Assembly: GCA_045634085.1 (NCBI GenBank)
Contig: JAZQZM010000034.1
Coordinates: 1-33,503 of the forward strand
Direction of reading: 5' to 3'
Source: HGM04593 sp045634085
GTDB lineage: Bacteria > Bacteroidota > Bacteroidia > Bacteroidales > Bacteroidaceae
Length of the DNA: 33,503 nucleotides
Below, piece by piece: positions 24,102 through 33,369 of the stretch. Position numbers and translations under genes: made by a program. Each line of letters begins with the position of its first letter. Within the stretch, counting starts at the first letter, position 1. The notes beneath the pieces were generated by a model, which was given only the letters and a program-made list of their open reading frames with translations, was not told where the DNA came from and ran no database searches.

Positions 24102-25376
24102 TTAATCAATGATTTCGAAACCGCAGTATGGCACCAACGCCTTTGGAATACGTATACCCTCGGGGGTCTGGTTATTCTCAAGAAGTGCTGCCACAATACG
24201 TGGGAGTGCAAGTGCAGAACCGTTGAGGGTGTGACAGAGTTCGGTCTTCTTGTCGGCATTGCGGTAACGGCACTTCAAACGGTTTGCCTGATAGCTGTCG
24301 AAATTAGAGACTGAAGATACCTCAAGCCAACGCTGCTGAGCCTCAGAGTAAACCTCGAAGTCGAAGCAGAGAGCAGCAGTGAAGCTCATGTCACCACCAC
24401 AGAGACGGAGAATGCGGTATGGGAGTTCAAGTTTCTGCAAAAGACCCTCTACATGCTCAAGCATCTCCTTGTGTGACTCCTTGCTGTGCTCAGGTGTATC
24501 AATGCGTACAATCTCGACCTTTGAGAACTCATGCAGACGATTAAGACCGCGCACGTCCTTACCGTATGAACCGGCCTCGCGACGGAAACACTGCGTGTAA
24601 GCACAGTTCTTGATTGGGAGTTGCTTCTCGTCGAGAATTACATCGCGATAGATATTTGTTACAGGCACCTCTGCTGTAGGGATGAGATACAAATCATCAA
24701 GGCCGCAGTGATACATCTGACCCTCCTTATCGGGGAGCTGACCTGTACCGTAACCTGACGCTGCATTCACTACAGTAGGAGGCATAATCTCAACATAACC
24801 AGCCTTGCGAGCCTCATCGAGGAAGAAATTGATGAGTGCGCGCTGCAACTGGGCACCCTTACCCTTGTAGACAGGGAAACCTGCACCCGTAATCTTTACA
24901 CCGAGGTCAAAATCAATGAGGTCATACTTCTTTGCAAGTTCCCAGTGAGGCAAGGCATTCTCGGGAAGAACAGTCTCCATGCCACCGGTCTTCTCTACAA
25001 CATTATCCTCGGCTGCAGCACCCTCGGGCACTTCATCATAAGGGATATTGGGGATTGTATAAAGCACCTGCTGCAGTTCGTCGGCAGCAGCGTCCATCTT
25101 TGTCTGCAGTTCGGCAGCCTTTGTCTTTAGGCTCGCCACCTCTTCCTTAACTGCATTTGCCTCATCGGCAGCACCGGCTTTCATGAGCTGGCCTATCTTT
25201 GCAGCAAGCTGCTTGTTCTGTGCGAGAACATTATCAAGTTCCTGCTGTGCAGCACGGCGTGCCTTGTCAAGTTCAAGCACCTTCTCTATTGTTTCGTTGG
25301 CATTCTTGAAATGCTTCTTCTCCAGTCCTTTGAGAACCTTATCGGTCTCTTGGCTTATCTGTTTAAGTGTTAACAT
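24102..25376 (-). CDS. serS: Seryl-tRNA synthetase
   Basis: Class II aminoacyl-tRNA synthetase charging tRNA-Ser. Length is normal at 424 aa. The first 110 residues are the long antiparallel coiled-coil arm that binds the tRNA extra arm. Motif 1 (VEIMPPTVVN), motif 2 (CFRREAGSYGKDVRGLNRLH), the serine-site TAEVP, and motif 3 (LNGSALALPRIVAALLENNQ) are all intact. Codons are biased as in other highly expressed genes. A -7-like TATTTTTG lies upstream on the minus strand near 25460. Confidence 0.97.
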   Translation of the reverse strand: MLTLKQISQETDKVLKGLEKKHFKNANETIEKVLELDKARRAAQQELDNVLAQNKQLAAKIGQLMKAGAADEANAVKEEVASLKTKAAELQTKMDAAADELQQVLYTIPNIPYDEVPEGAAAEDNVVEKTGGMETVLPENALPHWELAKKYDLIDFDLGVKITGAGFPVYKGKGAQLQRALINFFLDEARKAGYVEIMPPTVVNAASGYGTGQLPDKEGQMYHCGLDDLYLIPTAEVPVTNIYRDVILDEKQLPIKNCAYTQCFRREAGSYGKDVRGLNRLHEFSKVEIVRIDTPEHSKESHKEMLEHVEGLLQKLELPYRILRLCGGDMSFTAALCFDFEVYSEAQQRWLEVSSVSNFDSYQANRLKCRYRNADKKTELCHTLNGSALALPRIVAALLENNQTPEGIRIPKALVPYCGFEIID

Positions 25377-25584
25377 GATATTTATATTTTTAATTATTAC
25401 TCATGAAAGAATATCCCACGGAGGCACAAACAGGCTTGAACCAACGGGATAATTACAAAAATACAACTATTTTTTATTTTCAAATAACAAAATAGCAAAA
25501 AAATTAGAATTTTACAAGACAAATGCCACCAATACCCCACTAAAGGATATGACACATGCGACATTCAGCCTCTTGTATATGCAT

Positions 25585-25613
25585 AAAAAAGGCAACTCCC
25601 TTGGGGAATTGCC
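25585..25613 (-). terminator. Rho-independent terminator of rplU-rpmA
   Basis: A 10-bp stem with one G-U pair (25591-25600 with 25604-25613), a 3-nt loop and a T6 run on the minus strand, 26 nt past the rpmA stop. Confidence 0.9.
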
Positions 25614-25638
25614 TTATGGATTTGTTTGATAAGAATTA

Positions 25639-25905
25639 TTAGTTCTTCTCAGCAAACGGAGTAACAGAAACGTAGCTCTTGTCGTTCTTGCCACGCTTGA
25701 AAGTTACAACGCCGTCAACCAAAGCATACAAAGTGTGGTCGCTACCCATACCGATGTTTGCACCGGGATTGTGAACTGTACCACGCTGACGTACGATGAT
25801 ATTACCGGCTTTACATGCCTGGCCACCCCAGATCTTAACACCAAGTCTCTGGCTTGCTGACTCACGGCCGTTCTTTGAACTACCAACACCTTTCTTATGT
25901 GCCAT
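25639..25905 (-). CDS. rpmA: 50S ribosomal protein L27
   Basis: An 88-aa protein starting MAHKKGVGSSKNGRES, with the standard KIWGGQACKAGNIIVRQRGT and GANIGMGSDHTLYAL blocks. Its N-terminus reaches the peptidyl-transferase centre. There is no cleaved extension such as that of Firmicutes. It follows rplU after 19 nt, the order usual in bacteria, and ends the operon. Confidence 0.98.
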   Translation of the reverse strand: MAHKKGVGSSKNGRESASQRLGVKIWGGQACKAGNIIVRQRGTVHNPGANIGMGSDHTLYALVDGVVTFKRGKNDKSYVSVTPFAEKN

Positions 25906-25924
25906 AATACTAAAACTTTAAAGA

Positions 25925-26314
25925 TTAACCGATAATTTCTTTTACTACTAACTCTGTAAACTGCTGACGGTGACCGTTCAGCTTGCGGTAGCCCTTACGA
26001 CGACGCTTGTGGAACACGAGCACCTTGTCACCCTTAACCAATGCAGGATTGGTCTCACGTGTAGTAACGATGTTCTTACCGTCCTTAGACTTGCGAACAA
26101 TCTTCTGCTCACGTACATTGCCGATATAGCAAACTACCTTAGCGCCTTCTACTGTAGGAGCACCTACTGTTACAGCACCTTCCTTATCCAACAACAACAC
26201 GCGGTCAAACTCCACTGTTGTGTCATTCTGAGCACCTTTGATGTGGTGCACGAACAGCTTCTTACCAGCCTCAGCCTTGAACTGCTGTCCATTAATCTCA
26301 ACAATTGCGTACAT
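25925..26314 (-). CDS. rplU: 50S ribosomal protein L21
   Basis: The first of the rplU-rpmA pair. The start MYAIVEINGQQFKAEAGKKL and the end block FHKRRRKGYRKLNGHRQQFTELVVKEI are family signatures. At 129 aa it is longer than the roughly 103 aa usual in E. coli; the extra material sits in the middle (KIVRKSKDGKNIVTTRETNPAL) and is common in Bacteroidota. A leader of about 80 nt precedes it. Confidence 0.97.
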   Translation of the reverse strand: MYAIVEINGQQFKAEAGKKLFVHHIKGAQNDTTVEFDRVLLLDKEGAVTVGAPTVEGAKVVCYIGNVREQKIVRKSKDGKNIVTTRETNPALVKGDKVLVFHKRRRKGYRKLNGHRQQFTELVVKEIIG

Positions 26315-26433
26315 TTAATTTATCGCTTTTATTGTGAATTCCGCGAGGTGCGTCCTCTTCGTGAGCACGTCTTATTCAACCCCTACGGACTAAATCGGGT
26401 GCAAAGATAGGCAATATTCCCAACATAGCGAAA
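26315..26433 (-). promoter_or_regulatory. rplU promoter and leader
   Basis: TATCTTTG at 26402-26409 on the minus strand matches the -7 consensus, with an imperfect TTTC(G) 19-20 nt upstream. The leader of about 80 nt holds a short GTGC/GCAC stem around 26348-26372 and competing pairings (GAGG/CCTC), which could allow regulation by a ribosomal protein. Confidence 0.5.
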
Positions 26434-26480
26434 CTTTTATGCCAAAATCTTTGCATAAATTATAATACTAGCACTACAAG

Positions 26481-26516
26481 GGCTAAAAGGGCAAAAAGGC
26501 ATTTATCCTTTTAGCC
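26481..26516 (-). terminator. Hairpin after trxB
   Basis: A perfect 10-bp stem (26481-26490 with 26507-26516) with a 16-nt loop, about 30 nt past the trxB stop and before the rplU promoter. No clean T run follows. Confidence 0.5.
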
Positions 26517-26545
26517 TTTACACCTTTTGGGCCTTCATCGTCTTC

Positions 26546-27484
26546 TTAGGCCTTGTTTGAGAGGTAGCGTTCTGCTTCCATAGCCGCACGACAGCCGCTG
26601 GCAGCAGCATTGATGGCCTGACGGTAATGAGGATCGGCAACATCACCTGCAACAAACACGCCTGGAACGAGTGTCTTCACGCCACTGGCATCGGCCGATA
26701 CAAAGTAGCCGGTCTCATCAGTCTTGAGATATTTCTTGAATACATCACTGTTAGGCTTGTGACCGATAGCAAGGAAGAAACCGTCGATGGCAATATCGTA
26801 GTGTTTTTCATCGGCCTCGCCCTTACGCGCAACAAGATGAGCACCCTCGACGCCGTTCTCACCAAAGAGGCCCTCGGTATTATGTTCAAAGAGAACTTCA
26901 ATCTTTGGATTGGCAAGGGTTCGGTCCTGCATGGCCTTGGAAGCACGCAGATATGGCTTGCGCACAATGAGATACACCTTAGCAGCAAGAGAAGCAAGAT
27001 AGTTAGCCTCTTCACATGCTGTATCACCGCCGCCGACTACTGCAACAATTTTCTTGCGATAGAAGTAACCGTCACACGTAGCACATGCACTCACACCCAT
27101 TCCCTGATACTTGATTTCATCTGGAATGCCAAGATATTTGGCTGCCGCACCTGTAGCTACAATCACAGTCTCGGCCTCGTACACCTTACCGTCATCAAGA
27201 GTCACCTTGTATGGCAGTTCCTCAAAATCAACATCCACGACACTACCCGAGCAGATTTCGGCACCTACATTGATTGCCTGCTTGCGCATATTATCCATCA
27301 ACTCGGGCCCCGTAATGCCATGAGGGAAACCTGGAAAGTTTTCTACTACAGTTGTCTGTGTCAACTGACCACCGGGCTGCATACCCTCAACAAGGACTGG
27401 CGAAAGATTGGCACGCGAAGCATAGATTGCCGCAGTGTAACCGGCCGGGCCAGAACCAATAATCAAACATTTTGTCTTGTACAT
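26546..27484 (-). CDS. trxB: Thioredoxin-disulfide reductase
   Basis: A 312-aa cytoplasmic flavoenzyme that passes electrons from NADPH to thioredoxin. FAD-binding GSGPAGYTAA (10-19), the redox pair Cys134/Cys137 in ACATCDG, the NADPH-binding VVGGGDTACEEANYL, and VFVAGDVADPHYRQAINAA near the C-terminus are all present. It is the last gene of the ftsK-lolA-trxB run; spacing to the LolA-like gene is 21 nt. Confidence 0.97.
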   Translation of the reverse strand: MYKTKCLIIGSGPAGYTAAIYASRANLSPVLVEGMQPGGQLTQTTVVENFPGFPHGITGPELMDNMRKQAINVGAEICSGSVVDVDFEELPYKVTLDDGKVYEAETVIVATGAAAKYLGIPDEIKYQGMGVSACATCDGYFYRKKIVAVVGGGDTACEEANYLASLAAKVYLIVRKPYLRASKAMQDRTLANPKIEVLFEHNTEGLFGENGVEGAHLVARKGEADEKHYDIAIDGFFLAIGHKPNSDVFKKYLKTDETGYFVSADASGVKTLVPGVFVAGDVADPHYRQAINAAASGCRAAMEAERYLSNKA

Positions 27485-27505
27485 AATATATCTCTTTATT
27501 TATTT

Positions 27506-28135
27506 TTATCTCATATCAACAATCTCCGCCGTAGGGAAACGATCAACAGGACACACATATGCCTTGTCGGCGAATTTACATCCGGGAACATAGTTGTCAA
27601 GTTGAACCTCGACACAACCCTGCCCAGACATGTATACGAACATTCCTGTAAGGCGCGATGTTCCGGCATTGACAAACAGTTCAAGCCTGTTGACATCGGC
27701 ATCAACATCGAGCATAGTCATCGTCACGAGCACTGCACCATCACCTAGTTCTGTCATTTCAAGAGAACAGTTATCCCTGTACATCTCCATTATATATAAA
27801 GGAGAGAGGTTCTGTGCCTCCTCGGAATCGGCAGCGGTAATGTACACCTCATCAATGTCCTTCATATAGCTCCATTGAGTCTTGCCATCGCACCACACTT
27901 TCATATTCTCCATATCAAGCATATACTTACTGTCACACAGTTTCATGGTTCCTTTATCCTTATAAAGAACGGCATCATCATCGTCGTATATGGTATATGT
28001 GTAATCCATCTGCAAAGCCTCATCGGCCTTGATTGTGGCCGACACCTTGTCAAGCAATGCAGCTGCGTCACCACTCTGCGCCGACGCAAGAAACGGCAAC
28101 AAAAGCAAAAAAAACAATAGCATTCTTTTCATCAT
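27506..28135 (-). CDS. lolA: LolA-like outer-membrane lipoprotein carrier
   Basis: A 209-aa predicted periplasmic protein. The N-terminus is a classic signal peptide ending ASA-QS (cleavage near residue 19-20). The mature chain shows the pattern of LolA-like beta-sheet folds: alternating strands, FADKAY and FPTAEIVDMR near the end. LolA carries lipoproteins from the inner to the outer membrane. The identity is supported mostly by size, signal peptide and position between ftsK and trxB, since sequence identity in this family is low. Some functions in outer-membrane lipid carriage other than lipoproteins remain possible. Confidence 0.75.
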   Translation of the reverse strand: MMKRMLLFFLLLLPFLASAQSGDAAALLDKVSATIKADEALQMDYTYTIYDDDDAVLYKDKGTMKLCDSKYMLDMENMKVWCDGKTQWSYMKDIDEVYITAADSEEAQNLSPLYIMEMYRDNCSLEMTELGDGAVLVTMTMLDVDADVNRLELFVNAGTSRLTGMFVYMSGQGCVEVQLDNYVPGCKFADKAYVCPVDRFPTAEIVDMR

Positions 28136-28156
28136 AATAACTTTTAGTACGTCCTA

Positions 28157-30718
28157 TTACTGAAGCAGGCTCTTCAAGCGGAATTCAAGGTCGGCCTCAT
28201 CGGCGCATAACACCTGACGGGGTTTGCTTCCCTCCTGTTCACCAACGATACCCGTCTGGCAAAGCTGGTCCATAATGCGGCCGGCACGGTTGAAACCGAC
28301 ATTGAACTTGCGCTGTATAAGCGAAGTTGAACCATGCTGAGCAAGCACCACAGCACGGGCAGCCTCGGCAAACAGCGGGTCGAGTTTGTCGGAACTTATA
28401 TCACCACTCATGCCGCCACCGCCACCGCCAAAATCGGAAGCCTCATCGGGTTCAGGAAGGATATATGCCTGCTGATAGCCTTGCTGTTTGGCAATGTGTG
28501 CACACACACGTTCAACCTCTTTTGTCTCGACAAGAGCACACTGCACACGCACCGGGTCATTACCGGCAAGGAAGAGCATATCACCCCTACCCTGCAACTG
28601 ATTGGCACCCGAACGGTCAAGTATGGTACGCGAATCAATTGCCGAAATAACACGGAAAGCCATGCGGGCAGGGAAGTTTGCCTTGATTGTACCGGTAATA
28701 ATATTTGTTGTAGGACGCTGTGTGGCAATAATCATGTGTATACCCACAGCACGCGCTTTTTGGGCAATGCGGGCTATCGGCTGTTCCACCTCGCGGCCGG
28801 CAGTCATCATCAAATCGCCATACTCATCAATAATAACCACTATATAAGGCATAAAACGATGTCCCTTTGTAGGCAACAGCTCTTTATTCAGGAATTTTTC
28901 GTTATACTCCTTGACCGAACGCACCGAAGCGAGCTGCAACAATTTATAGCGATTATCCATCTCTACACAAAGCGATTTCAAAGTACGCACTACCTTGTTC
29001 ACATCAGTGATAATAGGTTCATCCTCGCCGTCAAGTTTAGCAAGGAAGTGCTTTTCGAGCACACCGTAAAGGCTGAGTTCCACCATCTTGGGGTCAACCA
29101 TAACGAACTTGAGGTATGCCGGATGCATTTTGTAGAGCAGTGAAGTAATGATTGCGTTGAGACCAACTGACTTACCCATACCTGTAGCACCGGCCACAAG
29201 CAGGTGAGGCATCTTTGCCATATCCACCATGTACACTTCATTGGAGATAGTCTTTCCGAGTGCAAGCGGCAAAGCCATATCAGTCTCCTTGTACTTGCGG
29301 CTGTTGAGCAGAGAAGCCATAGGCACAATCTGCTTGTTCGTATTCGGAACCTCGATACCGATTGTACCCTTTCCGGGGATAGGTGCCACGATACGGATAC
29401 AGAGTGCCGAAAGGCTCATTGCAATATCATCCTCAAGATTACGTATCTTCGAGATTCTCACACCCGGAGCCGGGGTAATCTCATAGAGAGTAATTGTAGG
29501 ACCCACAGTAGCCTTGATAGAGCTGATATCTATTCCGAAGTTCTTGAGCACCTCGACAATCCTGTTGGCATTGGCAGCCTGTTCATTACGGTCAATAGAT
29601 TGGGCTGCCTGCTCATACTCTTCAAGAAGGTCAATCGTAGGCGGCTTATAATAACTGAGTTCATCCTTAGGATTTATCGGGCGATGCATATCGCCACCGG
29701 TATCCTCATCACCCTCGGCCTGCTCAACCTCCATGGAGAGTTCACCGCCGCCGGCATCCACGTTCTCAATATTACGTTTATTGATTTCGTCAAGCATTCT
29801 GGCAAGTTCCTCTTCGCTGGGTTCCACCACATCCTCATCCACAGGTCCCTCACCACCATCGAGCTCAATAACAACTTCACCACCATCCTCATCATCTTCC
29901 TCCTCATCATCTTCGTCATTTTCATCATCTTCATCGTCCTCGTCGTCCTCATCGTCCTCATCATCACCATCATCACCATCATCACCATCTTCCACATCCT
30001 CAACGTCATCACCATCAACAACGGTCACTTCATTCACTTCACCCTCCTCATTGTCATCCGACTTCCTCACACACAACGAAGAGAGTTTGCTATGCAACCA
30101 AGGTATTGTCTTTGCCGTCAAATAAATCATGTAGAACATAAAAATGAGGAAAAGAAGAAGAACAACACCGACAGGGCCAAGCATGCGGTCTACAAAATCA
30201 GTTATCAGCTGACCGTGCGCACCACCGGGAGAGACATGCCAAGAATCGAACCTTCCACCCAAGATGAACGAGAAGAACATGGAAAACCAGATTACAGGTA
30301 CAGAGAATATTATTGTCCAACGACCAATCCTGAATTCCACCAAGTGCATCAGATGGATTGCCCAAAGAATGAGCAACGGGAACAGCATGATTGAAGCCAG
30401 ACCAAAGCAGCCATTCACAAGATACTCGGCAAGTACAGCCCCACCAATACCGGTACTGTTCAACGCCTTCACACCCGAATCGCCGGCCGCGACTGCCTGC
30501 ATTACATTCTGGTCACCGCCACCTGCCGAAAAGAACGACACATAAGAAAAGCAGAAGAATACAGCAAACACAGCAAGCAGCATACCCATAACAAACTGCA
30601 CCCTGCGGTCTGCAAAAAACTCCCTGGTTCTCACAAACAGGCCTTTCACCCTTGCAAAGAAACCAACCTTCTTCTTGTCCTTATCTTTATTCTTATCCTT
30701 GTTCTTTTTCTTACCCAT
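28157..30718 (-). CDS. ftsK: DNA translocase FtsK/SpoIIIE
   Basis: An 853-aa septum-located ATPase that pumps chromosome ends to allow dimer resolution at division. It has four predicted N-terminal membrane helices (about 43-64, 103-128, 134-154, 182-201). A linker follows with a run of almost pure Asp/Glu (238-279), then the alpha domain and the RecA-like motor: Walker A GATGMGKS (510-517), VDPKMVELS, Walker B VVIIDEYGD (627-635) and ATQRPTTNIITG. The C-terminal gamma winged-helix (STSLIQRKFNVGFNRAGRIMDQL) reads the polar DNA motifs. The N-terminus is very Lys-rich. Leading gene of ftsK-lolA-trxB; a -7-like TAAATTTG lies at 30799-30806. Confidence 0.96.
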   Translation of the reverse strand: MGKKKNKDKNKDKDKKKVGFFARVKGLFVRTREFFADRRVQFVMGMLLAVFAVFFCFSYVSFFSAGGGDQNVMQAVAAGDSGVKALNSTGIGGAVLAEYLVNGCFGLASIMLFPLLILWAIHLMHLVEFRIGRWTIIFSVPVIWFSMFFSFILGGRFDSWHVSPGGAHGQLITDFVDRMLGPVGVVLLLFLIFMFYMIYLTAKTIPWLHSKLSSLCVRKSDDNEEGEVNEVTVVDGDDVEDVEDGDDGDDGDDEDDEDDEDDEDDENDEDDEEEDDEDGGEVVIELDGGEGPVDEDVVEPSEEELARMLDEINKRNIENVDAGGGELSMEVEQAEGDEDTGGDMHRPINPKDELSYYKPPTIDLLEEYEQAAQSIDRNEQAANANRIVEVLKNFGIDISSIKATVGPTITLYEITPAPGVRISKIRNLEDDIAMSLSALCIRIVAPIPGKGTIGIEVPNTNKQIVPMASLLNSRKYKETDMALPLALGKTISNEVYMVDMAKMPHLLVAGATGMGKSVGLNAIITSLLYKMHPAYLKFVMVDPKMVELSLYGVLEKHFLAKLDGEDEPIITDVNKVVRTLKSLCVEMDNRYKLLQLASVRSVKEYNEKFLNKELLPTKGHRFMPYIVVIIDEYGDLMMTAGREVEQPIARIAQKARAVGIHMIIATQRPTTNIITGTIKANFPARMAFRVISAIDSRTILDRSGANQLQGRGDMLFLAGNDPVRVQCALVETKEVERVCAHIAKQQGYQQAYILPEPDEASDFGGGGGGMSGDISSDKLDPLFAEAARAVVLAQHGSTSLIQRKFNVGFNRAGRIMDQLCQTGIVGEQEGSKPRQVLCADEADLEFRLKSLLQ
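29882..30007 (-). repeat. GAT/GAC trinucleotide-like tract in ftsK
   Basis: This low-complexity tract encodes about 42 nearly all Asp/Glu residues in the FtsK linker. It is built of GAT, GAC and GAG/GAA codons and may vary in length between strains. Confidence 0.8.
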
Positions 30719-30865
30719 ATCGTTGTCCGTCGTATTTTACAATTCATTAACCAATAGAGACTTACAGACCAGGCACCACAACAACAGCGCATGAACCGCA
30801 AATTTACAAACGCGAAGATAATAAAAAAAAGGATACCACAGACGTGCTCCTACGCTATTTTTTTG

Positions 30866-30873
30866 TAACTTCG
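30866..30873 (+). promoter_or_regulatory. -7-like element for the DUF5063 gene
   Basis: TAACTTCG matches TAnnTTTG at all but one position and lies 24 nt before the ATG. It is divergent from the ftsK promoter region. Confidence 0.4.
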
Positions 30874-30897
30874 CGGCAAATTAAAAAACGTGTAGAC

Positions 30898-31440
30898 ATG
30901 GAGATGGGGGAAGACATAGTATTTTCGCGCAACACCGTTGAATTCGTGACTGTTGCCGCTGAATACTGCGCATACATTGAACGTTGCAACGAACATTCGA
31001 GAAAAGAGTTTACCGAGACACTTCTCAAACTATTGCCGTTACTCTACCTTAAAGCACAGATGCTGCCTGAGGGCGAAAAGGTTTGCGATGACGAATTGGA
31101 GGACTTTGTGACAGAAGACAGCTATGAGGTACTACGTATGGACTTGTACGAACTATTCTCGGACAAGGACAGCTATCTCGACGTATTCGTCGCAGAGATG
31201 AAGTACAGCGACACTCCTGTAACAAAAAGCATCTCGGAAGACCTTGCCGACATATACCAGGATGTAAAAAATTTCGTCTGCCTTTTCAAACTGGGAATCA
31301 ACGAAACCATGCACGATGCCATAATCGAGTGCAGCGAGCACTTTGCCCAATACTGGGGACAGACACTCGTGAACACAATGAGAGCACTCCACGAGATAAA
31401 ATACAACACGCTTGACGAAGAGGAAGAGGAGGATAGATGA
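30898..31440 (+). CDS. DUF5063-like protein
   Basis: A 180-aa cytosolic, helix-rich acidic protein. The start MEMGEDIVFSRNTVEFV is chosen because the 18 residues upstream (MLLRYFFVTSRQIKKRVD) overlap the putative promoter; a second Met lies two codons on. The pattern VEFVTVAAEYCAYIE, LLKLLPLLYLKAQMLP and DDELEDFVTEDSYEVLR resembles the DUF5063 family of Bacteroidota, whose function is unknown. It overlaps the exonuclease gene by 4 bp (ATGA), so translation is coupled and it may work with it. Confidence 0.75.
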   Translation: MEMGEDIVFSRNTVEFVTVAAEYCAYIERCNEHSRKEFTETLLKLLPLLYLKAQMLPEGEKVCDDELEDFVTEDSYEVLRMDLYELFSDKDSYLDVFVAEMKYSDTPVTKSISEDLADIYQDVKNFVCLFKLGINETMHDAIIECSEHFAQYWGQTLVNTMRALHEIKYNTLDEEEEEDR

Positions 31441-32018
31441 CCATTTACAGCGCAAACATAGAGAAAAGCGAAATCGCCGGAATGCCTACTGTCGCATTCG
31501 AAGGCAGAATCATAACCATTGACACAGCAGAGGAGACCGACAAGGCCGTCAAAGCCCTATCGGGAGAGAGACTGTTGGGAATAGACACAGAGACACGCCC
31601 TTCGTTCCGCAAAGGAGTGCAGCACGAAGTTTCACTCATCCAGTTATCGACCGCCGATACCTGCTTCCTCATCAGACTGAACCGCACCGGAATGCCCGAC
31701 TCCCTGATAGCACTGCTCGAGAACAAGGAGATAACCAAGGTTGGACTCTCACTGCACGACGACTATCAGGCACTATGCCGCAGACGCAAGTTCAAGGCCG
31801 GAGGATTCCTTGACCTTCAACAACACGTTGTAAATTACGGTATTGAAGAGAAAAGCCTGCAAAAGATATTCGCAATCGTGTTCGGTCAACGCATATCAAA
31901 GAGCCAGCAGCTCACGAATTGGGAAAACGACGTGCTTACAGACAAGCAGAAGCTCTACGCAGCCACTGACGCTTGGGCATGCCTTGAGATATACAACAGA
32001 TTAGAAAAGACAAAATAA
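31437..32018 (+). CDS. DEDDy-type 3'-5' exonuclease (RNase D-like)
   Basis: A 193-aa exonuclease domain protein. The DEDD acidic residues are visible: GIDTETRP (first Asp and Glu), GLSLHDDYQ (second Asp) and YAATDAW (last Asp with the Tyr four residues before, hence DEDDy). There is no HRDC domain, so it is a single-domain RNase D-like or ribonuclease H-fold exonuclease acting on RNA or DNA 3' ends. It lies between the DUF5063 gene (4-bp overlap) and the methyltransferase gene (4-nt gap), which points to an RNA-processing operon. Confidence 0.88.
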   Translation: MTIYSANIEKSEIAGMPTVAFEGRIITIDTAEETDKAVKALSGERLLGIDTETRPSFRKGVQHEVSLIQLSTADTCFLIRLNRTGMPDSLIALLENKEITKVGLSLHDDYQALCRRRKFKAGGFLDLQQHVVNYGIEEKSLQKIFAIVFGQRISKSQQLTNWENDVLTDKQKLYAATDAWACLEIYNRLEKTK

Positions 32019-32022
32019 GCAT

Positions 32023-33207
32023 ATGATGGAAAAAGCCGTAATACTCAAAAGAGGAAAAGAGGAATCACTCCACCGTTATCATCCATGGATATTCTCGGGA
32101 GCCATACAGCGCATTGAGGGAAAACCCGAAGAGGGAGATGTTGTGACAGTATACACCAACGACCGCCAGTTCATTGCGCGCGGACACGTACAGGTGGGCA
32201 GCATTGCTGTGAGAGTGCTCACTTTCAAGGACGAGCCGGTTGACCAGCAGTTCTGGGAGAGACGCATAGCAACGGCCTTTGACCTGCGCGAACGTACCGG
32301 AATCTCATCAAGAGAAGACAACAACACGTACCGTCTTGTACACGGCGAAGGCGACAACCTGCCCGGCCTCATCATCGACATATACGGCGATACCGCAGTA
32401 ATGCAGGCACACAGCGTAGGCATGCACGTAAACCGCATGGACATTGCTGAGGCTGTAAAGAAAAGCCTTGGCGAGAGAATAAAGAATATTTACTACAAAT
32501 CGGACACCACCCTGCCATATAAGGCCGACATCAGCAAGGACAACGGCTACATAATGGGTGGCAATGCAAGCTGTATCTCTACCGAGTACGGACTAAAGTT
32601 CCACATCGACTGGCTGCGCGGACAGAAGACCGGTTTCTTTGTCGACCAGCGCGAGAACCGTGCCTTGCTCGAAAAATACGCAAAAGGACGCAAACTCCTG
32701 AACATGTTCTGCTACACCGGAGGTTTCTCGATCTACGCATTGCGTGGCGGAGCTGAAATTGTACACTCGGTAGACAGTTCATCAAAGGCTATCGACCTGA
32801 CAAATGCCAATGCCGAACTCAATTTCCCTGGCGACACACGCCACACAGCATACGCCGAGGATGCTTTCGATTTTCTCGACCGCATGGGCAACAACTACAA
32901 CCTCATCATACTTGACCCGCCGGCATTCGCAAAGCACCGCGACAGCCTGCGCAATGCACTCATTGGTTACCGTCGCCTGAACGCGAAAGCCATTGAGAAA
33001 ATTCAGCCGGGCGGAATACTCTTCACTTTCTCATGTTCACAGGTTGTGAGCAAGGAGAATTTCCGCACAGCAGTATTCACCGCCGCAGCCATGGCAAAAC
33101 GCAACGTGCGCATCCTGCACCAGCTTACACAGCCTGCCGACCACCCGGTAAGCATCTACCACCCAGAGGGCGAGTATCTCAAGGGTCTGGTATTGTATGT
33201 TGAATAA
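32023..33207 (+). CDS. RlmI-type 23S rRNA (cytosine-C5) methyltransferase
   Basis: A 394-aa SAM-dependent methyltransferase. The N-terminal PUA domain (about 1-75; KRGKEESLHRYHPWIFSGAI) is followed by the methyltransferase fold. SAM motif I is LNMFCYTGGFSIYAL and the catalytic-area motif is LIILDPPAFAKH, with FTFSCSQ further on. In E. coli RlmI modifies C1962 of 23S rRNA; the exact site here is inferred. It may start at the second Met (32026). Third gene of the operon with DUF5063 and the exonuclease. Confidence 0.9.
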   Translation: MMEKAVILKRGKEESLHRYHPWIFSGAIQRIEGKPEEGDVVTVYTNDRQFIARGHVQVGSIAVRVLTFKDEPVDQQFWERRIATAFDLRERTGISSREDNNTYRLVHGEGDNLPGLIIDIYGDTAVMQAHSVGMHVNRMDIAEAVKKSLGERIKNIYYKSDTTLPYKADISKDNGYIMGGNASCISTEYGLKFHIDWLRGQKTGFFVDQRENRALLEKYAKGRKLLNMFCYTGGFSIYALRGGAEIVHSVDSSSKAIDLTNANAELNFPGDTRHTAYAEDAFDFLDRMGNNYNLIILDPPAFAKHRDSLRNALIGYRRLNAKAIEKIQPGGILFTFSCSQVVSKENFRTAVFTAAAMAKRNVRILHQLTQPADHPVSIYHPEGEYLKGLVLYVE

Positions 33208-33275
33208 GAATAAGGACCGCTTTAGAGCACAAGGCGTTGCGTTATATATTTTTGCAAACTTTTAGCGGCAAACAT

Positions 33276-33306
33276 TTTGCCACAACAAAAAATATTACTA
33301 CCTTTG
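33276..33306 (+). promoter_or_regulatory. rpmE promoter (-33 TTTG, 19 nt, -7 TACCTTTG)
   Basis: TTTG at 33276-33279 and TACCTTTG at 33299-33306 are 19 nt apart, a full match to the Bacteroidota consensus. A start near 33313 leaves a leader of about 57 nt. Confidence 0.8.
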
Positions 33307-33369
33307 CACCTCGAAAGCGGCAAAAGCGTTTTCAACACAAGCAAATTACATTTTAAAATATTAATAACA

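Noticed and set aside
25377..25584. tRNA or other RNA gene between serS and rpmA
   Set aside because: No cloverleaf or conserved T-loop could be found. The stretch is AT-rich and holds only the serS promoter region.
26627..27748. Plus-strand frame of 373 codons opposite trxB and the lolA-like gene
   Set aside because: It spans two unrelated real genes on the other strand and has no motif; antisense shadow.
29204..30394. Plus-strand frame of 396 codons opposite ftsK
   Set aside because: Its Ile/Val/Phe run is only the complement of the acidic tract in FtsK; antisense shadow.
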